A program made the position numbers and the translations under genes. From positions 124,001-188,000 of the forward strand of contig CAWFUH010000004.1 of the NCBI GenBank assembly GCA_963818855.1: 64,000 bases of DNA, written 5' to 3'. Shown here piece by piece: positions 1 to 9,435 of this stretch (positions within the stretch are counted from its first letter, which is position 1; every line of letters starts with the position of its first letter). Origin of the DNA: Bog-159 sp963818855. Its GTDB lineage: Bacteria > Acidobacteriota > Terriglobia > Bryobacterales > Bryobacteraceae. The notes below the pieces were generated by a model. It saw only the letters and a program-made list of their open reading frames with translations. It made no database searches and had not been told where the DNA came from.

Positions 1-470
1 AACTGGCGCCCGTTGAGTGGAAGTTCCCTCACCTTACGCTCTTCCACCACATCGCCTACCGAGGCGTCCTCGGATTGCACCAGCGAAATATCTGCTTGGA
101 CCATCACTGTGTCGGAGACCGAGCCCGGGGAAAGGGCTACATCCACCCGGCTCTCCTGGCCCGTAATCAGCACCACGCCCGAACGGACGTCCTTCTTGAA
201 TCCAGGCGCTTCCACGGCTATCGAGAAAGTATCGGCGGGCGGAAGTTCCACGAATTCAAACTCGCCGGTAGCACCCGATATCGTGGTGCGGCTCCATCCC
301 TTGGTGACATCGGTAATGGTCAAGGCGGCGGATTGGACCACGGCGCCAGAGGTATCCGTAATGGTGCCGCGAATGACAGAAGTAACGCCTTGGCCCCACA
401 GGGTATATAAAGGCAAGGTGGCTAGCGCGACGACGGCCAGCAACTTAACACGTAAGTCTTTATTTTGCAT
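1..470 (-). CDS. TonB-dependent receptor with carboxypeptidase-regulatory N-terminal domain, partial (C-terminal part beyond left edge)
   Basis: Reading the complement from the ATG at 470 gives an open frame to the window edge (about 156 residues). The start is basic and then hydrophobic (MQNKDLRVKLLAVVALATLPLYT), which fits a signal peptide. Residues about 27-110 match a carboxypeptidase-regulatory-like beta-sandwich (VIRGTITDTSGAVV, then GEFEFVELPPADTFSIAVEAPGF). The sequence then ends in VEERKVRELPLNGRQ, the hallmark junction before the plug domain of Oar/OmpA-like acidobacterial TonB receptors. Such proteins sit in the outer membrane and typically run to about 1000 residues, so only the N-terminus is here. 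A good sigma-70 type promoter lies about 75 nt upstream. The family call is firm; the transported substrate cannot be inferred. Confidence 0.88.
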   Translation of the reverse strand, partial: MQNKDLRVKLLAVVALATLPLYTLWGQGVTSVIRGTITDTSGAVVQSAALTITDVTKGWSRTTISGATGEFEFVELPPADTFSIAVEAPGFKKDVRSGVVLITGQESRVDVALSPGSVSDTVMVQADISLVQSEDASVGDVVEERKVRELPLNGRQ

Positions 471-541
471 ATAGTTATTGACTGCTTCACCGAGTCCTTC
501 GAGTATTTGTCCCCTAAATTGATTTAGTCGATAGTTTTTAT

Positions 542-571
542 ATACTAAAAGAACTGGAGAAGTCTTGTCAA
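542..571 (-). promoter_or_regulatory. Sigma-70-like promoter of the TonB receptor gene
   Basis: On the minus strand a perfect -35 TTGACA (566-571) is followed after 18 nt by TAGTAT (542-547). The 470 start codon lies about 70 nt downstream. Placement and quality are good, but no experimental support exists. Confidence 0.5.
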
Positions 572-881
572 GCTAAGTTCCGATAATTCCGCCGGTCCGT
601 CCCGACGGGCCTTCGGGAGGGGTTGTCGGTCGAGCAGCGTTAATTCTGCGCCAGCGCTCGCGTCTGTCCGTCTCCGGTGACGCGGGTGAGGCCTCCTCCT
701 TTGAAGGACAAAATCCCGCAGGAGCCCCGGTCCCAAATCAGCCCAACAAAAAATTAAACCTGACTGCCGCGTTGAGGTCTAGCGATTCAGTGCTGCTGCG
801 GTTCGCTAAATTGGGACTGATCGGCCGAGTGCGATTGAAGAACGGCGAGAAGTAGTACCATAGGCCGAGGGGCGGTTGTCT
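571..881. other. Divergent intergenic region without a supported gene
   Basis: About 310 nt between the receptor promoter and the next gene. A 63-residue reading frame on the minus strand (545-736) is arginine- and proline-rich with no recognisable domain, and I do not accept it as a gene. The GC-rich stretch around 595-740 contains short inverted repeats but no recognised RNA family. Confidence 0.4.
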
Positions 882-3500
882 GTGGGCGTTGCGAGACTCA
901 AGTTGAGTATTGCTCTCGGTTTGTGCGCCGTATGCACCTACCCTTTCGCAGCTGGGTGCGCACAGACCGTGGCCGTGCGCGTAATCGTGGTGGACGCTGC
1001 CGATGAGGCCGCGCGAATCCTACGGCAGTTGCAGGCCGGCTCGGATTTTGCGGTACTGGCGCGAGAAAAATCCACCGACGCCACATCGGTGGATGGGGGA
1101 TTTCTCGGGCAGGTTGATCCTGCGGCGCTGCGGCCGGAGCTACGGGACGCCTTGCAGGGCTTGCGGCCGGGAGAACTCTCGCGCATCGTTAAGTTGCCAT
1201 CCGGTTACGCCATCCTGAGGGTCCTGACGGCATCCGAATCCGCCAACCTCGATCAAGCGAACCGTGCGCGTCAGGCCGCTCTGGCGGTGGCGGGCAGTAT
1301 CCGCTTCGGTCCCGACATAGACGGGATCCAGGAATCGTTGTCGGCCCTCGCGGCAATTCCCAAGCCGGACGGCTGGGACCAGCACCCACTCACGATCTGC
1401 GACGCTCATAACCGCTCTTACGCCGCCGTCGTCGATTGGCTTGACCAAATGATGAGTCCGGCGGTCCAGAACGGCAGCGCGCCACCGAACGCGCCGCTCG
1501 ATCGCGTTCAGGTGCACGTGGCCAGAGGACAACTATACGCCTATAAAGGCGAGATGGCCAAGGCCATCGAGCAGTGGGAGGCGGCCTACCGCATCGCTTC
1601 TACGGACAGTCCACAGGCGGTGCCCACGCTGGAGGAGTCGCTCGGCATACTCTATCTACACGCGTCGGAGATGGATAACGACATTTACCGCAATCCCGGA
1701 GAGAGATGCCTGTTCCCCATGAGTCCAGCGCTACGTTACAAGCAAACGGCCAACTCCGAAAAAGCGGTACAGCACTTCCTGAAGTATCTGACTCAGCAAC
1801 CCGAAGATCTGGAGGCCAAGTGGCTGCTCAACCTGGCTGAAATGACTCTGGGCAAATACCCGGATGGCGTGCCGCCGCAATATTTGATACCTGCATCCGT
1901 GTTTGCGTCTTCCGAAAGCATAGGACGATTCACCGATGTGGCCCCCGCGGCCGGATTGAACTTATTTGCGACGGCGTCGGGCATCGTGGTGGATGACTTC
2001 AGCAACGACGGGCTGCTGGATGTAGTTACTTCCAGCTATGACGCCTGCGCCCCGATGCACTATTTCCATAACAACGGGGACGGTACTTTCACGGACCGGA
2101 CGGCCGCCGCGGGGTTGAGCGGGCAGTTGGGCGGCCTGAACTTAGTCCAGGCCGACTACAACAACGACGGATGCATAGACATCCTGGTTCTGCGCGGCGC
2201 TTGGGAAACGATCGGACAGCGTAAGTCGCTGCTGCGCAACAATTGCGATGGCACATTCACGGATGTAACAAAACAGACCGGCCTCGCGTATCCGGCTGCC
2301 AATAGCCAGTCCGCGGTTTGGGCGGACATTAACAATGACGGACTCCTCGACTTATTCGTGGCAAACGAAACCGGTCCGGCGCAACTGTTTCTGAACAACG
2401 GAGACGGGACATTTCGCGATATCTCACACGCGGCCGGCATCGACCGGCACGGCTATGCCAAGGGTGTAACCGCAGCGGACTATGACGGCGATGGCTATGT
2501 GGATTTCTATATCACCAACATGGGCGGCGACAGCTCTCTCTATCACAACAATCACGATCTAACGTTCACCGATGTCGCCGGACCGGCCGGCGTGCAGGGA
2601 ACCGGACGGAGCTTCGCTACGTGGTTTTTCGACTACGACAATGACGGCTGGCCCGACCTGTTCGCCAACAGCTTTTATCCGTCGGTGGAGGAGAGCATAA
2701 AGAGTTACCTGGGGCTGCCCCACAACCCTGCAACGCTAAAACTATTTAAGAACCAGGGAAACGGTACGTTCCGCGACGTAACCCAGGAGGTCGGGCTGGA
2801 CAAAATCTTCATGCCCATGGGCGCAAACTTTGGCGACCTGGACAACGACGGATACCCTGATATCTACCTGGGAACGGGAAGCCCGTCGTATGATTCCTGG
2901 CTGCCTAATGTCCTGCTGCACAATAAGGGAGGGAAGTATTTTGTCGATATCACAGCTTCCTCTGGTACCGGCGACTTGCACAAAGGCCATAACGTCGCGA
3001 TCGCCGATCTAGACAACGATGGCGACTTAGACATCTTAACGTCCATTGGCGGAGCGGCGCCCGGCGACAGCCATACTTTCCGTCTCTTTCAAAACCCGGG
3101 CAATGGAAACGATTGGATCGTGCTGCGCCTGGTAGGAGTGAAGGCGAACCGGTCGGCCATCGGCGCGCGCATCAAGGTGACCGTGAAAAACGACAGGCAG
3201 GAGACGCGGGCGATTTATCGCAACGTCGGCAGCCAAAGCTCTTTCGGAGGCACTCCGCTACGGCAGCACATCGGTCTGGGGAGTTCGGCGCAAATCCAGA
3301 AGATCGAAATATGGTGGCCGGGAAATCCGGCGCCGCAGGTGTTTTCAAACGTCGGGAAAAATCAGTTCATCGAGATTAAGGAGTTTGCTACGGAGTATAC
3401 GAAGCTCAGCTATCGCGCCTATAGACTGGGCGGGCCGAAGAGTCCCGATGCGGCCGGCAGCGAAGGTTTGGCGGTGAAGCCTTCGGCAACCCGGCGTTAA
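882..3500 (+). CDS. Exported parvulin-like / TPR / FG-GAP (VCBS) repeat protein with ASPIC-UnbV C-terminus
   Basis: About 872 residues. After a hydrophobic export signal ending in a possible lipobox (FAAGC), residues about 30-120 resemble a PpiC/parvulin rotamase: AGSDFAVLAREKSTD, GGFLGQVDP, LRPGELS, GYAILRVL. TPR-like helices follow (about 200-330). Then come seven FG-GAP repeats with calcium-loop motifs DFSNDGLLD, DYNNDGCID, DINNDGLLD, DYDGDGYVD, DYDNDGWPD, DLDNDGYPD and DLDNDGDLD. The C-terminus (about 740-815) is an ASPIC/UnbV domain (RSAIGARIKVTV, then EIWWPG). I chose GTG 882 because AGGGG at 868-872 is well spaced; TTG 876 is also possible. It lies 15 nt before an SCO-family gene and is probably co-transcribed with it. 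Envelope location is inferred. A rotamase domain fused to a CRTAC-type propeller is unusual and catalytic activity is unproven. Confidence 0.85.
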   Translation: MGVARLKLSIALGLCAVCTYPFAAGCAQTVAVRVIVVDAADEAARILRQLQAGSDFAVLAREKSTDATSVDGGFLGQVDPAALRPELRDALQGLRPGELSRIVKLPSGYAILRVLTASESANLDQANRARQAALAVAGSIRFGPDIDGIQESLSALAAIPKPDGWDQHPLTICDAHNRSYAAVVDWLDQMMSPAVQNGSAPPNAPLDRVQVHVARGQLYAYKGEMAKAIEQWEAAYRIASTDSPQAVPTLEESLGILYLHASEMDNDIYRNPGERCLFPMSPALRYKQTANSEKAVQHFLKYLTQQPEDLEAKWLLNLAEMTLGKYPDGVPPQYLIPASVFASSESIGRFTDVAPAAGLNLFATASGIVVDDFSNDGLLDVVTSSYDACAPMHYFHNNGDGTFTDRTAAAGLSGQLGGLNLVQADYNNDGCIDILVLRGAWETIGQRKSLLRNNCDGTFTDVTKQTGLAYPAANSQSAVWADINNDGLLDLFVANETGPAQLFLNNGDGTFRDISHAAGIDRHGYAKGVTAADYDGDGYVDFYITNMGGDSSLYHNNHDLTFTDVAGPAGVQGTGRSFATWFFDYDNDGWPDLFANSFYPSVEESIKSYLGLPHNPATLKLFKNQGNGTFRDVTQEVGLDKIFMPMGANFGDLDNDGYPDIYLGTGSPSYDSWLPNVLLHNKGGKYFVDITASSGTGDLHKGHNVAIADLDNDGDLDILTSIGGAAPGDSHTFRLFQNPGNGNDWIVLRLVGVKANRSAIGARIKVTVKNDRQETRAIYRNVGSQSSFGGTPLRQHIGLGSSAQIQKIEIWWPGNPAPQVFSNVGKNQFIEIKEFATEYTKLSYRAYRLGGPKSPDAAGSEGLAVKPSATRR

Positions 3501-3515
3501 GGAGCGCGCAGGATC

Positions 3516-4394
3516 ATGCGAGCAATCAGACGAATAGTGGCGATGTTCATCTGCGTGGGCGCCGGGAGTATCTGGGCCGCCGAGCGCTATCAGGTAACTG
3601 GCCTGGTGCTGAAGATCGATCAGCCGCATCGGACATTCGTGGCATCTTGCATGGCGATTCCCGGATACATGGATGCCATGGTGATGCCCATCCCGGTGCG
3701 CGACGCAAAACTGCTGGAGACCCTGAAGCCGAGCACGATGGTGGATTTCACATTAGTCGTGACCAATGATGATTCTTACGCCGAGAATATCCGCGTGCAC
3801 CGCTACCAGAGCACCGAACTGGAGCCACTTCAGGTGCGCAGCCTGCAACTGCTGGCGGGCGCGGGCCACCGAGATGGGGCGGCAGAACAACTGGCCCTCG
3901 GCGCTCCGGTTCCTGACTTTACGTTGAACGACCAAGCCCGACGCAGCATCAGTTTGTCGCAACTTACCGGGAAGGTCGTGGTGTCCTCATTTTTCTATGC
4001 GAGTTGCCCCTTACCGAATTATTGCTTCCGGCTGTCTAACAATCTCGGACGCCTGCAAAAACGGTTTGCGGATCGCTTGGGACGCGACCTGGTGCTGCTG
4101 AGTATCACCATGGATCCGGTCCACGACACGCCTGAAGTGCTTGCCAGATACAGCGCCACCTGGAAGGCAGATCCCAATTCGTGGCACTTTCTTACGGGAC
4201 CGGAACCCGAAGTCAGGAAAGTGTGCGGCAGGTTCAGCGTGGGCTTTTGGGCCGGAGAAGGGGCGCTGACGCATTCCCTGCACACGATTGTCATCGATCG
4301 CCAGGGCAAGCTAGCGGCCAATTTCGAGGGCAATGAATATACGGCGGAGCAATTAGGAGATTTTGTGGAGACGGTGTTGGCACAGCGGGAGTAG
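3516..4394 (+). CDS. SCO1/SenC/PrrC family copper chaperone with N-terminal CusF-like copper-binding domain
   Basis: 292 residues. An N-terminal signal (about 1-21) is followed by a CusF/copper-binding-like segment (about 25-85; IPGYMDAMVMPIPVRDAKLLETLKP). A thioredoxin-fold SCO domain starts near 130 (LGAPVPDFTLNDQ). The metal/thiol site is the variant CPLPNYC (C164, C170) with the expected downstream histidine in LTHSLHT (about H253). SCO proteins deliver copper to, or reduce, the CuA site of cytochrome oxidases in the periplasm. The CPLPxxC spacing is longer than the classical CxxxC but occurs in the family. It starts 15 nt after the FG-GAP/ASPIC gene, so the two are likely one operon. No oxidase genes are in the window, so the client is unknown. 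Confidence 0.88.
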   Translation: MRAIRRIVAMFICVGAGSIWAAERYQVTGLVLKIDQPHRTFVASCMAIPGYMDAMVMPIPVRDAKLLETLKPSTMVDFTLVVTNDDSYAENIRVHRYQSTELEPLQVRSLQLLAGAGHRDGAAEQLALGAPVPDFTLNDQARRSISLSQLTGKVVVSSFFYASCPLPNYCFRLSNNLGRLQKRFADRLGRDLVLLSITMDPVHDTPEVLARYSATWKADPNSWHFLTGPEPEVRKVCGRFSVGFWAGEGALTHSLHTIVIDRQGKLAANFEGNEYTAEQLGDFVETVLAQRE

Positions 4395-4407
4395 GCAGTA
4401 GCGGCCG

Positions 4408-4959
4408 CTATGCTTGTGTGAAGAATGTGGATGCCGCCACGGAAAATCCGGGCAGCAGCGGGTCTTCGAGCTTTTCCTCGCCGCTCAGCTCGCGAATCTG
4501 GGAAGTGGCGTGCACGGCTATGGAGCCGTCGTCATAAAAAATCCAAACGGAGAGAGCGCCGTTCTCCAAATATGCCTTGGTCTTTCTTCTGATACCGCCT
4601 ACGGTGTCGGTGGGCGAGATTACTTCGATGGCAATCTCGGGCGCGCCGTTGATCAGGCGGCCTTCTTCGGCGAGGCGTTTCGTGCGGAACACGGCCACGT
4701 CTGGAGCGAACGTGTCGTGCTCCGTCGCGACGAAGCCAGCCTCGATCAGAGCTGTCAAGCCTTGCCCGGGATTCGCATCCAGATATCTAAATAGCATCCG
4801 TCCGATCCAGTTCTTGGTTACGTCGTGCCACTTCGAGGTGTGTGCAATCGGAACGATTTCTCCGCCAATGAGTTCTTCCTTGATCAGGTTGCCATTTTCG
4901 TCGAACTCGTCCGGCCGTGCCAGGAACTGTGCCGAGGTGATCGTCGTCGCCGTCGCCAT
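4408..4959 (-). CDS. Uma2 family (DUF820) putative PD-(D/E)XK endonuclease
   Basis: 183 residues, the usual length for Uma2 proteins. The nuclease-like core is visible: APDVAVFRTKRL (about 85-95), then EIAIEVISPTDT, then RRKTKAYLENGALSVWIFYDDG. These fit the D...ExV...K arrangement of the DUF820 restriction-endonuclease-like fold. These proteins are abundant in cyanobacteria and acidobacteria and their biological role is unproven. The gene ends convergently 13 nt from the SCO gene and starts 72 nt from carA on the opposite strand. No partner gene suggests a restriction system. Confidence 0.85.
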   Translation of the reverse strand: MATATTITSAQFLARPDEFDENGNLIKEELIGGEIVPIAHTSKWHDVTKNWIGRMLFRYLDANPGQGLTALIEAGFVATEHDTFAPDVAVFRTKRLAEEGRLINGAPEIAIEVISPTDTVGGIRRKTKAYLENGALSVWIFYDDGSIAVHATSQIRELSGEEKLEDPLLPGFSVAASTFFTQA

Positions 4960-5016
4960 ATGATCATTCTAGCGTGCTCAGCGCGCCCCTGCTAAAATAG
5001 GATAAATTCAGTCCCC

Positions 5017-5023
5017 GGGAGGA
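5017..5023 (+). promoter_or_regulatory. Ribosome binding site deciding the TTG start of carA
   Basis: GGGAGGA at 5017-5023 lies 8 nt before TTG 5032. No ATG is available in a suitable position, so the TTG start rests on this site. Confidence 0.6.
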
Positions 5024-5031
5024 CCATCGAG

Positions 5032-6159
5032 TTGCCATCCGCTATCCTTGCCCTGGAAGACGGCAGCGTCTTCGAGGGCCGGAGTTTTGGTGCGTCCGCC
5101 GAGCGATCCGGCGAAGTCGTCTTCAATACCGCCATCACCGGCTACCAGGAAATATTCACCGATCCGTCATACGCCGGACAGATCGTTATTCTGACTAATC
5201 CACAAATCGGGAATTACGGAACCAACGCTGCCGATAGCGAATCCGCGCATCCCTACATCGAAGGACTGGTGGTGCGCGAGTTTTCGACCATCACCAGCAA
5301 CTGGCGCGCGGATGAGGAAGCCCGCGAGTTTCTGAGCAAACGCGGCATTCCGGTGGTTTCCGATCTGGATACCCGCGCTCTGGTGCGGCATCTGCGCGAG
5401 CGCGGCGTGATGCGCGGCGTGCTTTCCGCCGTGGAGAGCGATGGCGCGAAGCTGGTAGAACGCGCGCAGCAGATTCCCAGCATGGCCGGCCTGGACCTGG
5501 CGAGCCGCGTCTCCACGGCCGAAGCGTACGGCTGGGACAAGCCCGTTGAGCCGTGCTCACCTTCCGAACTGACTCCGCCCGCTGCCGCGCCGCGCTTCCA
5601 CGTGGTGGCTTACGATTTCGGCATCAAGCAGAATATTCTGCGGCGGCTGGTGCAGGTGGGCTGCCGGGTCACCGTGGTTCCGGCGCTGACGTCCGCCGAG
5701 GATGTACTCGCGCTGCGGCCCGATGGTGTATTTCTCTCCAACGGTCCCGGCGACCCCGAACCCCTTCAGGCGCAGGTCAACAACGTACGCAAGCTGATCG
5801 GCAAGACGCCCGTTTTCGGCATCTGCCTGGGCCATCAGATCCTGGGACTGGCGGTAGGCGGCCGCACTTACAAATTGAAATTCGGCCATCGCGGCGCCAA
5901 TCATCCGGTGATCAACAAAGTGACTAACAAAGTAGAGATCACCTCGCACAATCATGGCTTCGCGGTCGATCCCGATTCGCTTAATACGAACGAAGTCGAG
6001 ATCACTCACATGAACCTGAACGATCAGACGCTGGAGGGTTTCCGCCATCGCAATTATCCGGTGTTCTGCGTACAGTATCACCCGGAGGCTGCGCCGGGGC
6101 CGCACGACTCGCATTACCTGTTCGACGACTTCGTAAAATTGATGGCGGGTGAGAACTAA
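5032..6159 (+). CDS. carA: Carbamoyl-phosphate synthase, small (glutaminase) subunit
   Basis: 375 residues, full length. It hydrolyses glutamine and passes ammonia to CarB for carbamoyl phosphate synthesis in the pyrimidine and arginine pathways. The N-terminal CPSase small-chain domain (LALEDGSVFEGRSFGA, TGYQEIFTDPSYAGQI) is followed by a class I glutamine amidotransferase domain. The nucleophile Cys is in FGICLGHQILG (about C265) and His/Glu are in QYHPEAAPGPHD (about H350, E352). Translation probably starts at TTG 5032 behind GGGAGGA. It precedes carB by 3 nt and the two form an operon. The glutaminase triad is intact. Confidence 0.97.
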   Translation: MPSAILALEDGSVFEGRSFGASAERSGEVVFNTAITGYQEIFTDPSYAGQIVILTNPQIGNYGTNAADSESAHPYIEGLVVREFSTITSNWRADEEAREFLSKRGIPVVSDLDTRALVRHLRERGVMRGVLSAVESDGAKLVERAQQIPSMAGLDLASRVSTAEAYGWDKPVEPCSPSELTPPAAAPRFHVVAYDFGIKQNILRRLVQVGCRVTVVPALTSAEDVLALRPDGVFLSNGPGDPEPLQAQVNNVRKLIGKTPVFGICLGHQILGLAVGGRTYKLKFGHRGANHPVINKVTNKVEITSHNHGFAVDPDSLNTNEVEITHMNLNDQTLEGFRHRNYPVFCVQYHPEAAPGPHDSHYLFDDFVKLMAGEN

Positions 6160-6162
6160 GCC

Positions 6163-9100
6163 ATGCCCCGGCGAAACGATCTGCACCGCATCCTGATCAT
6201 AGGCTCCGGCCCGATCGTCATCGGCCAGGCCTGCGAATTCGATTATTCCGGTACGCAGGCGGCCAAGGCGCTGCGCAGCGACGGCTACGAAGTGGTGCTG
6301 GTGAATTCGAATCCGGCCACCATCATGACCGATCCGGACCTCGCGGACCGCACCTATGTCGAGCCTCTCACCCGGCCCTACCTGGAAGAGATCATCCGCA
6401 AAGAGCGGCCCGATGCCCTGCTTTCCACCGTCGGCGGACAGACCGGCCTGAACCTTTCCATGGAATTGGCCGAGGCGGGCGTGCTCGATCATTATGGTGT
6501 GGAGCTGATCGGCGCAAAGATCGACGCTATCAAGAAGGCCGAGGATCGCCTGCTTTTCAAAGACGCCATGCGCAAGATTGGCCTCGAGACGCCGCGCTCG
6601 AAGCTGGTGAGAAGCGAATCGGAGGCGCTGGAATTCGCCGCGCGCATAGGATATCCGTGCATTCTGCGGCCGAGCTTCACGCTGGGCGGCACCGGCGGCG
6701 GTATTGCGTACAGCGGCGAAGATCTGGCCGAAATTATCGAAGGCGGCCTGGCGCTTTCGCCCGTGCACGAGGTGCTGATCGAGGAAAGCGTGCTGGGCTG
6801 GAAGGAATTCGAGCTGGAGGTGATGCGCGACCTGGCGGACAACGTCATCATCGTCTGCTCTATCGAGAATTTCGATCCCATGGGTGTGCATACGGGCGAT
6901 TCCATTACCGTGGCGCCGGCGCAAACCCTGACCGATCGCGAATACCAGATGATGCGCGATGGCGCGATCCGCTGCCTGCGCGAGATCGGCGTGGATACGG
7001 GCGGATCGAACGTACAGTTCGCCATCGATCCCAAGACGGGGCGCATGGTGATCATCGAGATGAACCCACGTGTTTCGCGCAGCTCGGCGCTGGCTTCGAA
7101 GGCCACCGGATTTCCGATTGCCAAGATTGCGGCCAAGCTCGCTGTGGGCTATCGCCTCGATGAGATCCGCAATGACATCACGCGCAAAACGCCCGCCTGT
7201 TTCGAGCCGACCATCGATTATGTAGTGGTGAAGATTCCCAAATGGCAGTTCGAGAAATTCCCCGGCGCGCAGACCACGCTGGGCACGCAGATGAAGTCGG
7301 TGGGCGAGGTGATGGCCATCGGCCCCACGTTCAAACAGGCGCTGTGGAAAGGACTGCGCAGTCTGGAGACGGGCAAGGCATTTGGTTCCGAGAAGCTGGA
7401 TAAGAACCTGATCCCGCAAAAGCTGATCACGCCCACGCCGGACCGCTTGAGCTACATCCGCTTCGCTTTCGAAAGCGGCTACACGGCCGAAGAGATTCAC
7501 GAGATGACCGCCATCGACCCATGGTTCTTGCGGCAAGTGGAAGACGTGACCCGGCTGCAGAGTGAATTGCAGGGCGCCAGCCTGGACTCGGTTTCGAAGG
7601 AAATGCTGCTCGGTGCCAAGCGCTGCGGCATCTCCGACGCGCAACTAGCCCGCACGTGGGGCGCGGCGGAACTGGCGGTGCGCGAGAAGCGCAAAGCTCT
7701 GGGAGTGCGCGCGGTCTTTAACCGCGTGGACACCTGCGCCGCGGAATTCGAGAGCTTCACGCCTTACCTTTATTCGAGCTACGAAAGCGCGTGCGAGGCG
7801 GACCCCACCAGCCGGCGGAAGGTCATGATTCTGGGCAGCGGGCCGAATCGTATCGGGCAGGGCATCGAATTCGATTACTGTTGCTGCCACGCTTCGTTCG
7901 CATTGCAGGAACTGGGCTACGAGTCCATCATGGTGAACTGCAATCCGGAAACGGTCTCCACCGATTACGACACCAGCGACCGGCTGTATTTCGAACCGCT
8001 GACGCTGGAGCACGTGTTGAACATCTTCGACACCGAGCGGCCAGATGGGGTGATCGTGCAGTTTGGAGGGCAGACGCCGCTTACGCTAGCGCTGCCGCTG
8101 AAGCGCCAGGGCGTGCCGATCATCGGCACGGATCCGGAAGATATCGACTTGGCCGAAGATCGCAAGCTGTTCGGCAAACTGCTTGATGAACTGGGCATTC
8201 CGGCGCCCGAGAACGGCTCGGCCACCAACGCGGAAGAGGCCTGCGCCATTGCGCGGCGTATTGGCTATCCGGTGCTGGTGCGGCCCAGCTACGTACTGGG
8301 CGGGCGCGCCATGGTGATCGCCTATGACGAAGACACCGTGCGCGAGTATATGCGCGAAGCGGTCACGTTTTCGCAGGATCGTCCGGTGCTGATCGACCGG
8401 TTTTTGGAAGATGCCACGGAAGTGGATGTGGACGCGCTGGCGGATGGCGAAGAAGTGCTGATTGCGGGCATCATGGAGCACATCGAAGAGGCGGGCGTAC
8501 ATTCGGGCGATAGTTCATGCGTGCTGCCGGCGCAGTCCATACCGCGGGCCCAGTTGGACACCATCGAAGACTACACGGTGCGCCTGGCGAAAGCGCTGCA
8601 TGTGATCGGGCTGATGAACGCGCAGTACGCCATTCAGAACGGCACCGTGTATGTGCTGGAGGTGAACCCGCGCGCCTCGCGCACGGCGCCGTACGTGAGC
8701 AAGGCCACCGGCGTGCCGCTGCCGAAGATCGCCGTGGGCCTGATGCTGGGCAAAAAGATTCGCGATTACACGGATGTGCGCGGCGTGCTGCCGGTGCCGC
8801 AGGAATTCGTAAAATCGCCCGTTTTTCCTTTCAGCAAATTTCCGGGTGTGGACCCGGCGCTGGGGCCGGAGATGCGCTCGACGGGCGAGGTGATGGGGGT
8901 GGGCGCGAACTTCGGCGAAGCCTTCGCCAAGGCGCAGATCGGCGCGGGCACGCCGCTGCCCGACAAGGGTACCGTGTTCATCAGCGTGAACGAGCATCAC
9001 AAGCCGGAGGCAGTGGCCGTGGCGCGGAAGTTCACGGCGCTCGGATTTCAGTTGGTGGCCACGCGCGGTACGGCGGCGGCCCTGCGCGCGGCAGGGCTGG

Positions 9101-9378
9101 CCTGCAAGATCGTGTTCAAGGTGAATGAAGGCCGTCCTAATGCGGTGGATCTGTTGAAGGCGGGTTCCATTCAACTGGCGGTGTACACGACGGCAGGCGC
9201 GCCGGCCTTTCACGATGAGAAGGCCATCCGGCGCAGCGCGGTGATGCATCGCGTGCCTTGCATCACAACGATGAGCGGCGCCCGCGCGGCGGCGGAAGCG
9301 ATGGCGGCGCGGCGCCGCGATCCCATCCGGGTGTGGAGTTTGCAGGAGATTCATGCGCGGGAAAAGACGCTGGCGTGA
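6163..9378 (+). CDS. carB: Carbamoyl-phosphate synthase, large subunit
   Basis: 1071 residues, the standard length. Two homologous ATP-grasp halves are visible, starting HRILIIGSGPIVIGQACEFDYSG and (near residue 555) KVMILGSGPNRIGQGIEFDYCC. Each carries the expected phosphate and metal site segments (EMNPRVSRSSALASKATG; EVNPRASRTAPYVSKATG). The C-terminal MGS-like allosteric domain covers about residues 940-1071 (GTVFISVNEHHKPEAVAVARKF). Together with CarA it makes carbamoyl phosphate from bicarbonate, glutamine and two ATP. It starts 3 nt after carA, which implies coupled expression. Nothing appears truncated. Confidence 0.97.
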   Translation: MPRRNDLHRILIIGSGPIVIGQACEFDYSGTQAAKALRSDGYEVVLVNSNPATIMTDPDLADRTYVEPLTRPYLEEIIRKERPDALLSTVGGQTGLNLSMELAEAGVLDHYGVELIGAKIDAIKKAEDRLLFKDAMRKIGLETPRSKLVRSESEALEFAARIGYPCILRPSFTLGGTGGGIAYSGEDLAEIIEGGLALSPVHEVLIEESVLGWKEFELEVMRDLADNVIIVCSIENFDPMGVHTGDSITVAPAQTLTDREYQMMRDGAIRCLREIGVDTGGSNVQFAIDPKTGRMVIIEMNPRVSRSSALASKATGFPIAKIAAKLAVGYRLDEIRNDITRKTPACFEPTIDYVVVKIPKWQFEKFPGAQTTLGTQMKSVGEVMAIGPTFKQALWKGLRSLETGKAFGSEKLDKNLIPQKLITPTPDRLSYIRFAFESGYTAEEIHEMTAIDPWFLRQVEDVTRLQSELQGASLDSVSKEMLLGAKRCGISDAQLARTWGAAELAVREKRKALGVRAVFNRVDTCAAEFESFTPYLYSSYESACEADPTSRRKVMILGSGPNRIGQGIEFDYCCCHASFALQELGYESIMVNCNPETVSTDYDTSDRLYFEPLTLEHVLNIFDTERPDGVIVQFGGQTPLTLALPLKRQGVPIIGTDPEDIDLAEDRKLFGKLLDELGIPAPENGSATNAEEACAIARRIGYPVLVRPSYVLGGRAMVIAYDEDTVREYMREAVTFSQDRPVLIDRFLEDATEVDVDALADGEEVLIAGIMEHIEEAGVHSGDSSCVLPAQSIPRAQLDTIEDYTVRLAKALHVIGLMNAQYAIQNGTVYVLEVNPRASRTAPYVSKATGVPLPKIAVGLMLGKKIRDYTDVRGVLPVPQEFVKSPVFPFSKFPGVDPALGPEMRSTGEVMGVGANFGEAFAKAQIGAGTPLPDKGTVFISVNEHHKPEAVAVARKFTALGFQLVATRGTAAALRAAGLACKIVFKVNEGRPNAVDLLKAGSIQLAVYTTAGAPAFHDEKAIRRSAVMHRVPCITTMSGARAAAEAMAARRRDPIRVWSLQEIHAREKTLA

Positions 9379-9435
9379 AAGCCGCGGCCAACAGAATCCA
9401 ATGGGCCCGGCTCGCCGCGGTTCAAGACGGAGAAA

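Noticed and set aside
545..736. 63-residue minus-strand frame upstream of the TonB receptor
   Set aside because: Arg/Pro-rich with no domain, and it overlaps the receptor promoter.
5557..7644. 695-residue minus-strand frame across carAB
   Set aside because: Antisense shadow of two clearly functional genes in GC-rich DNA; composition rich in Arg, His and Gln.
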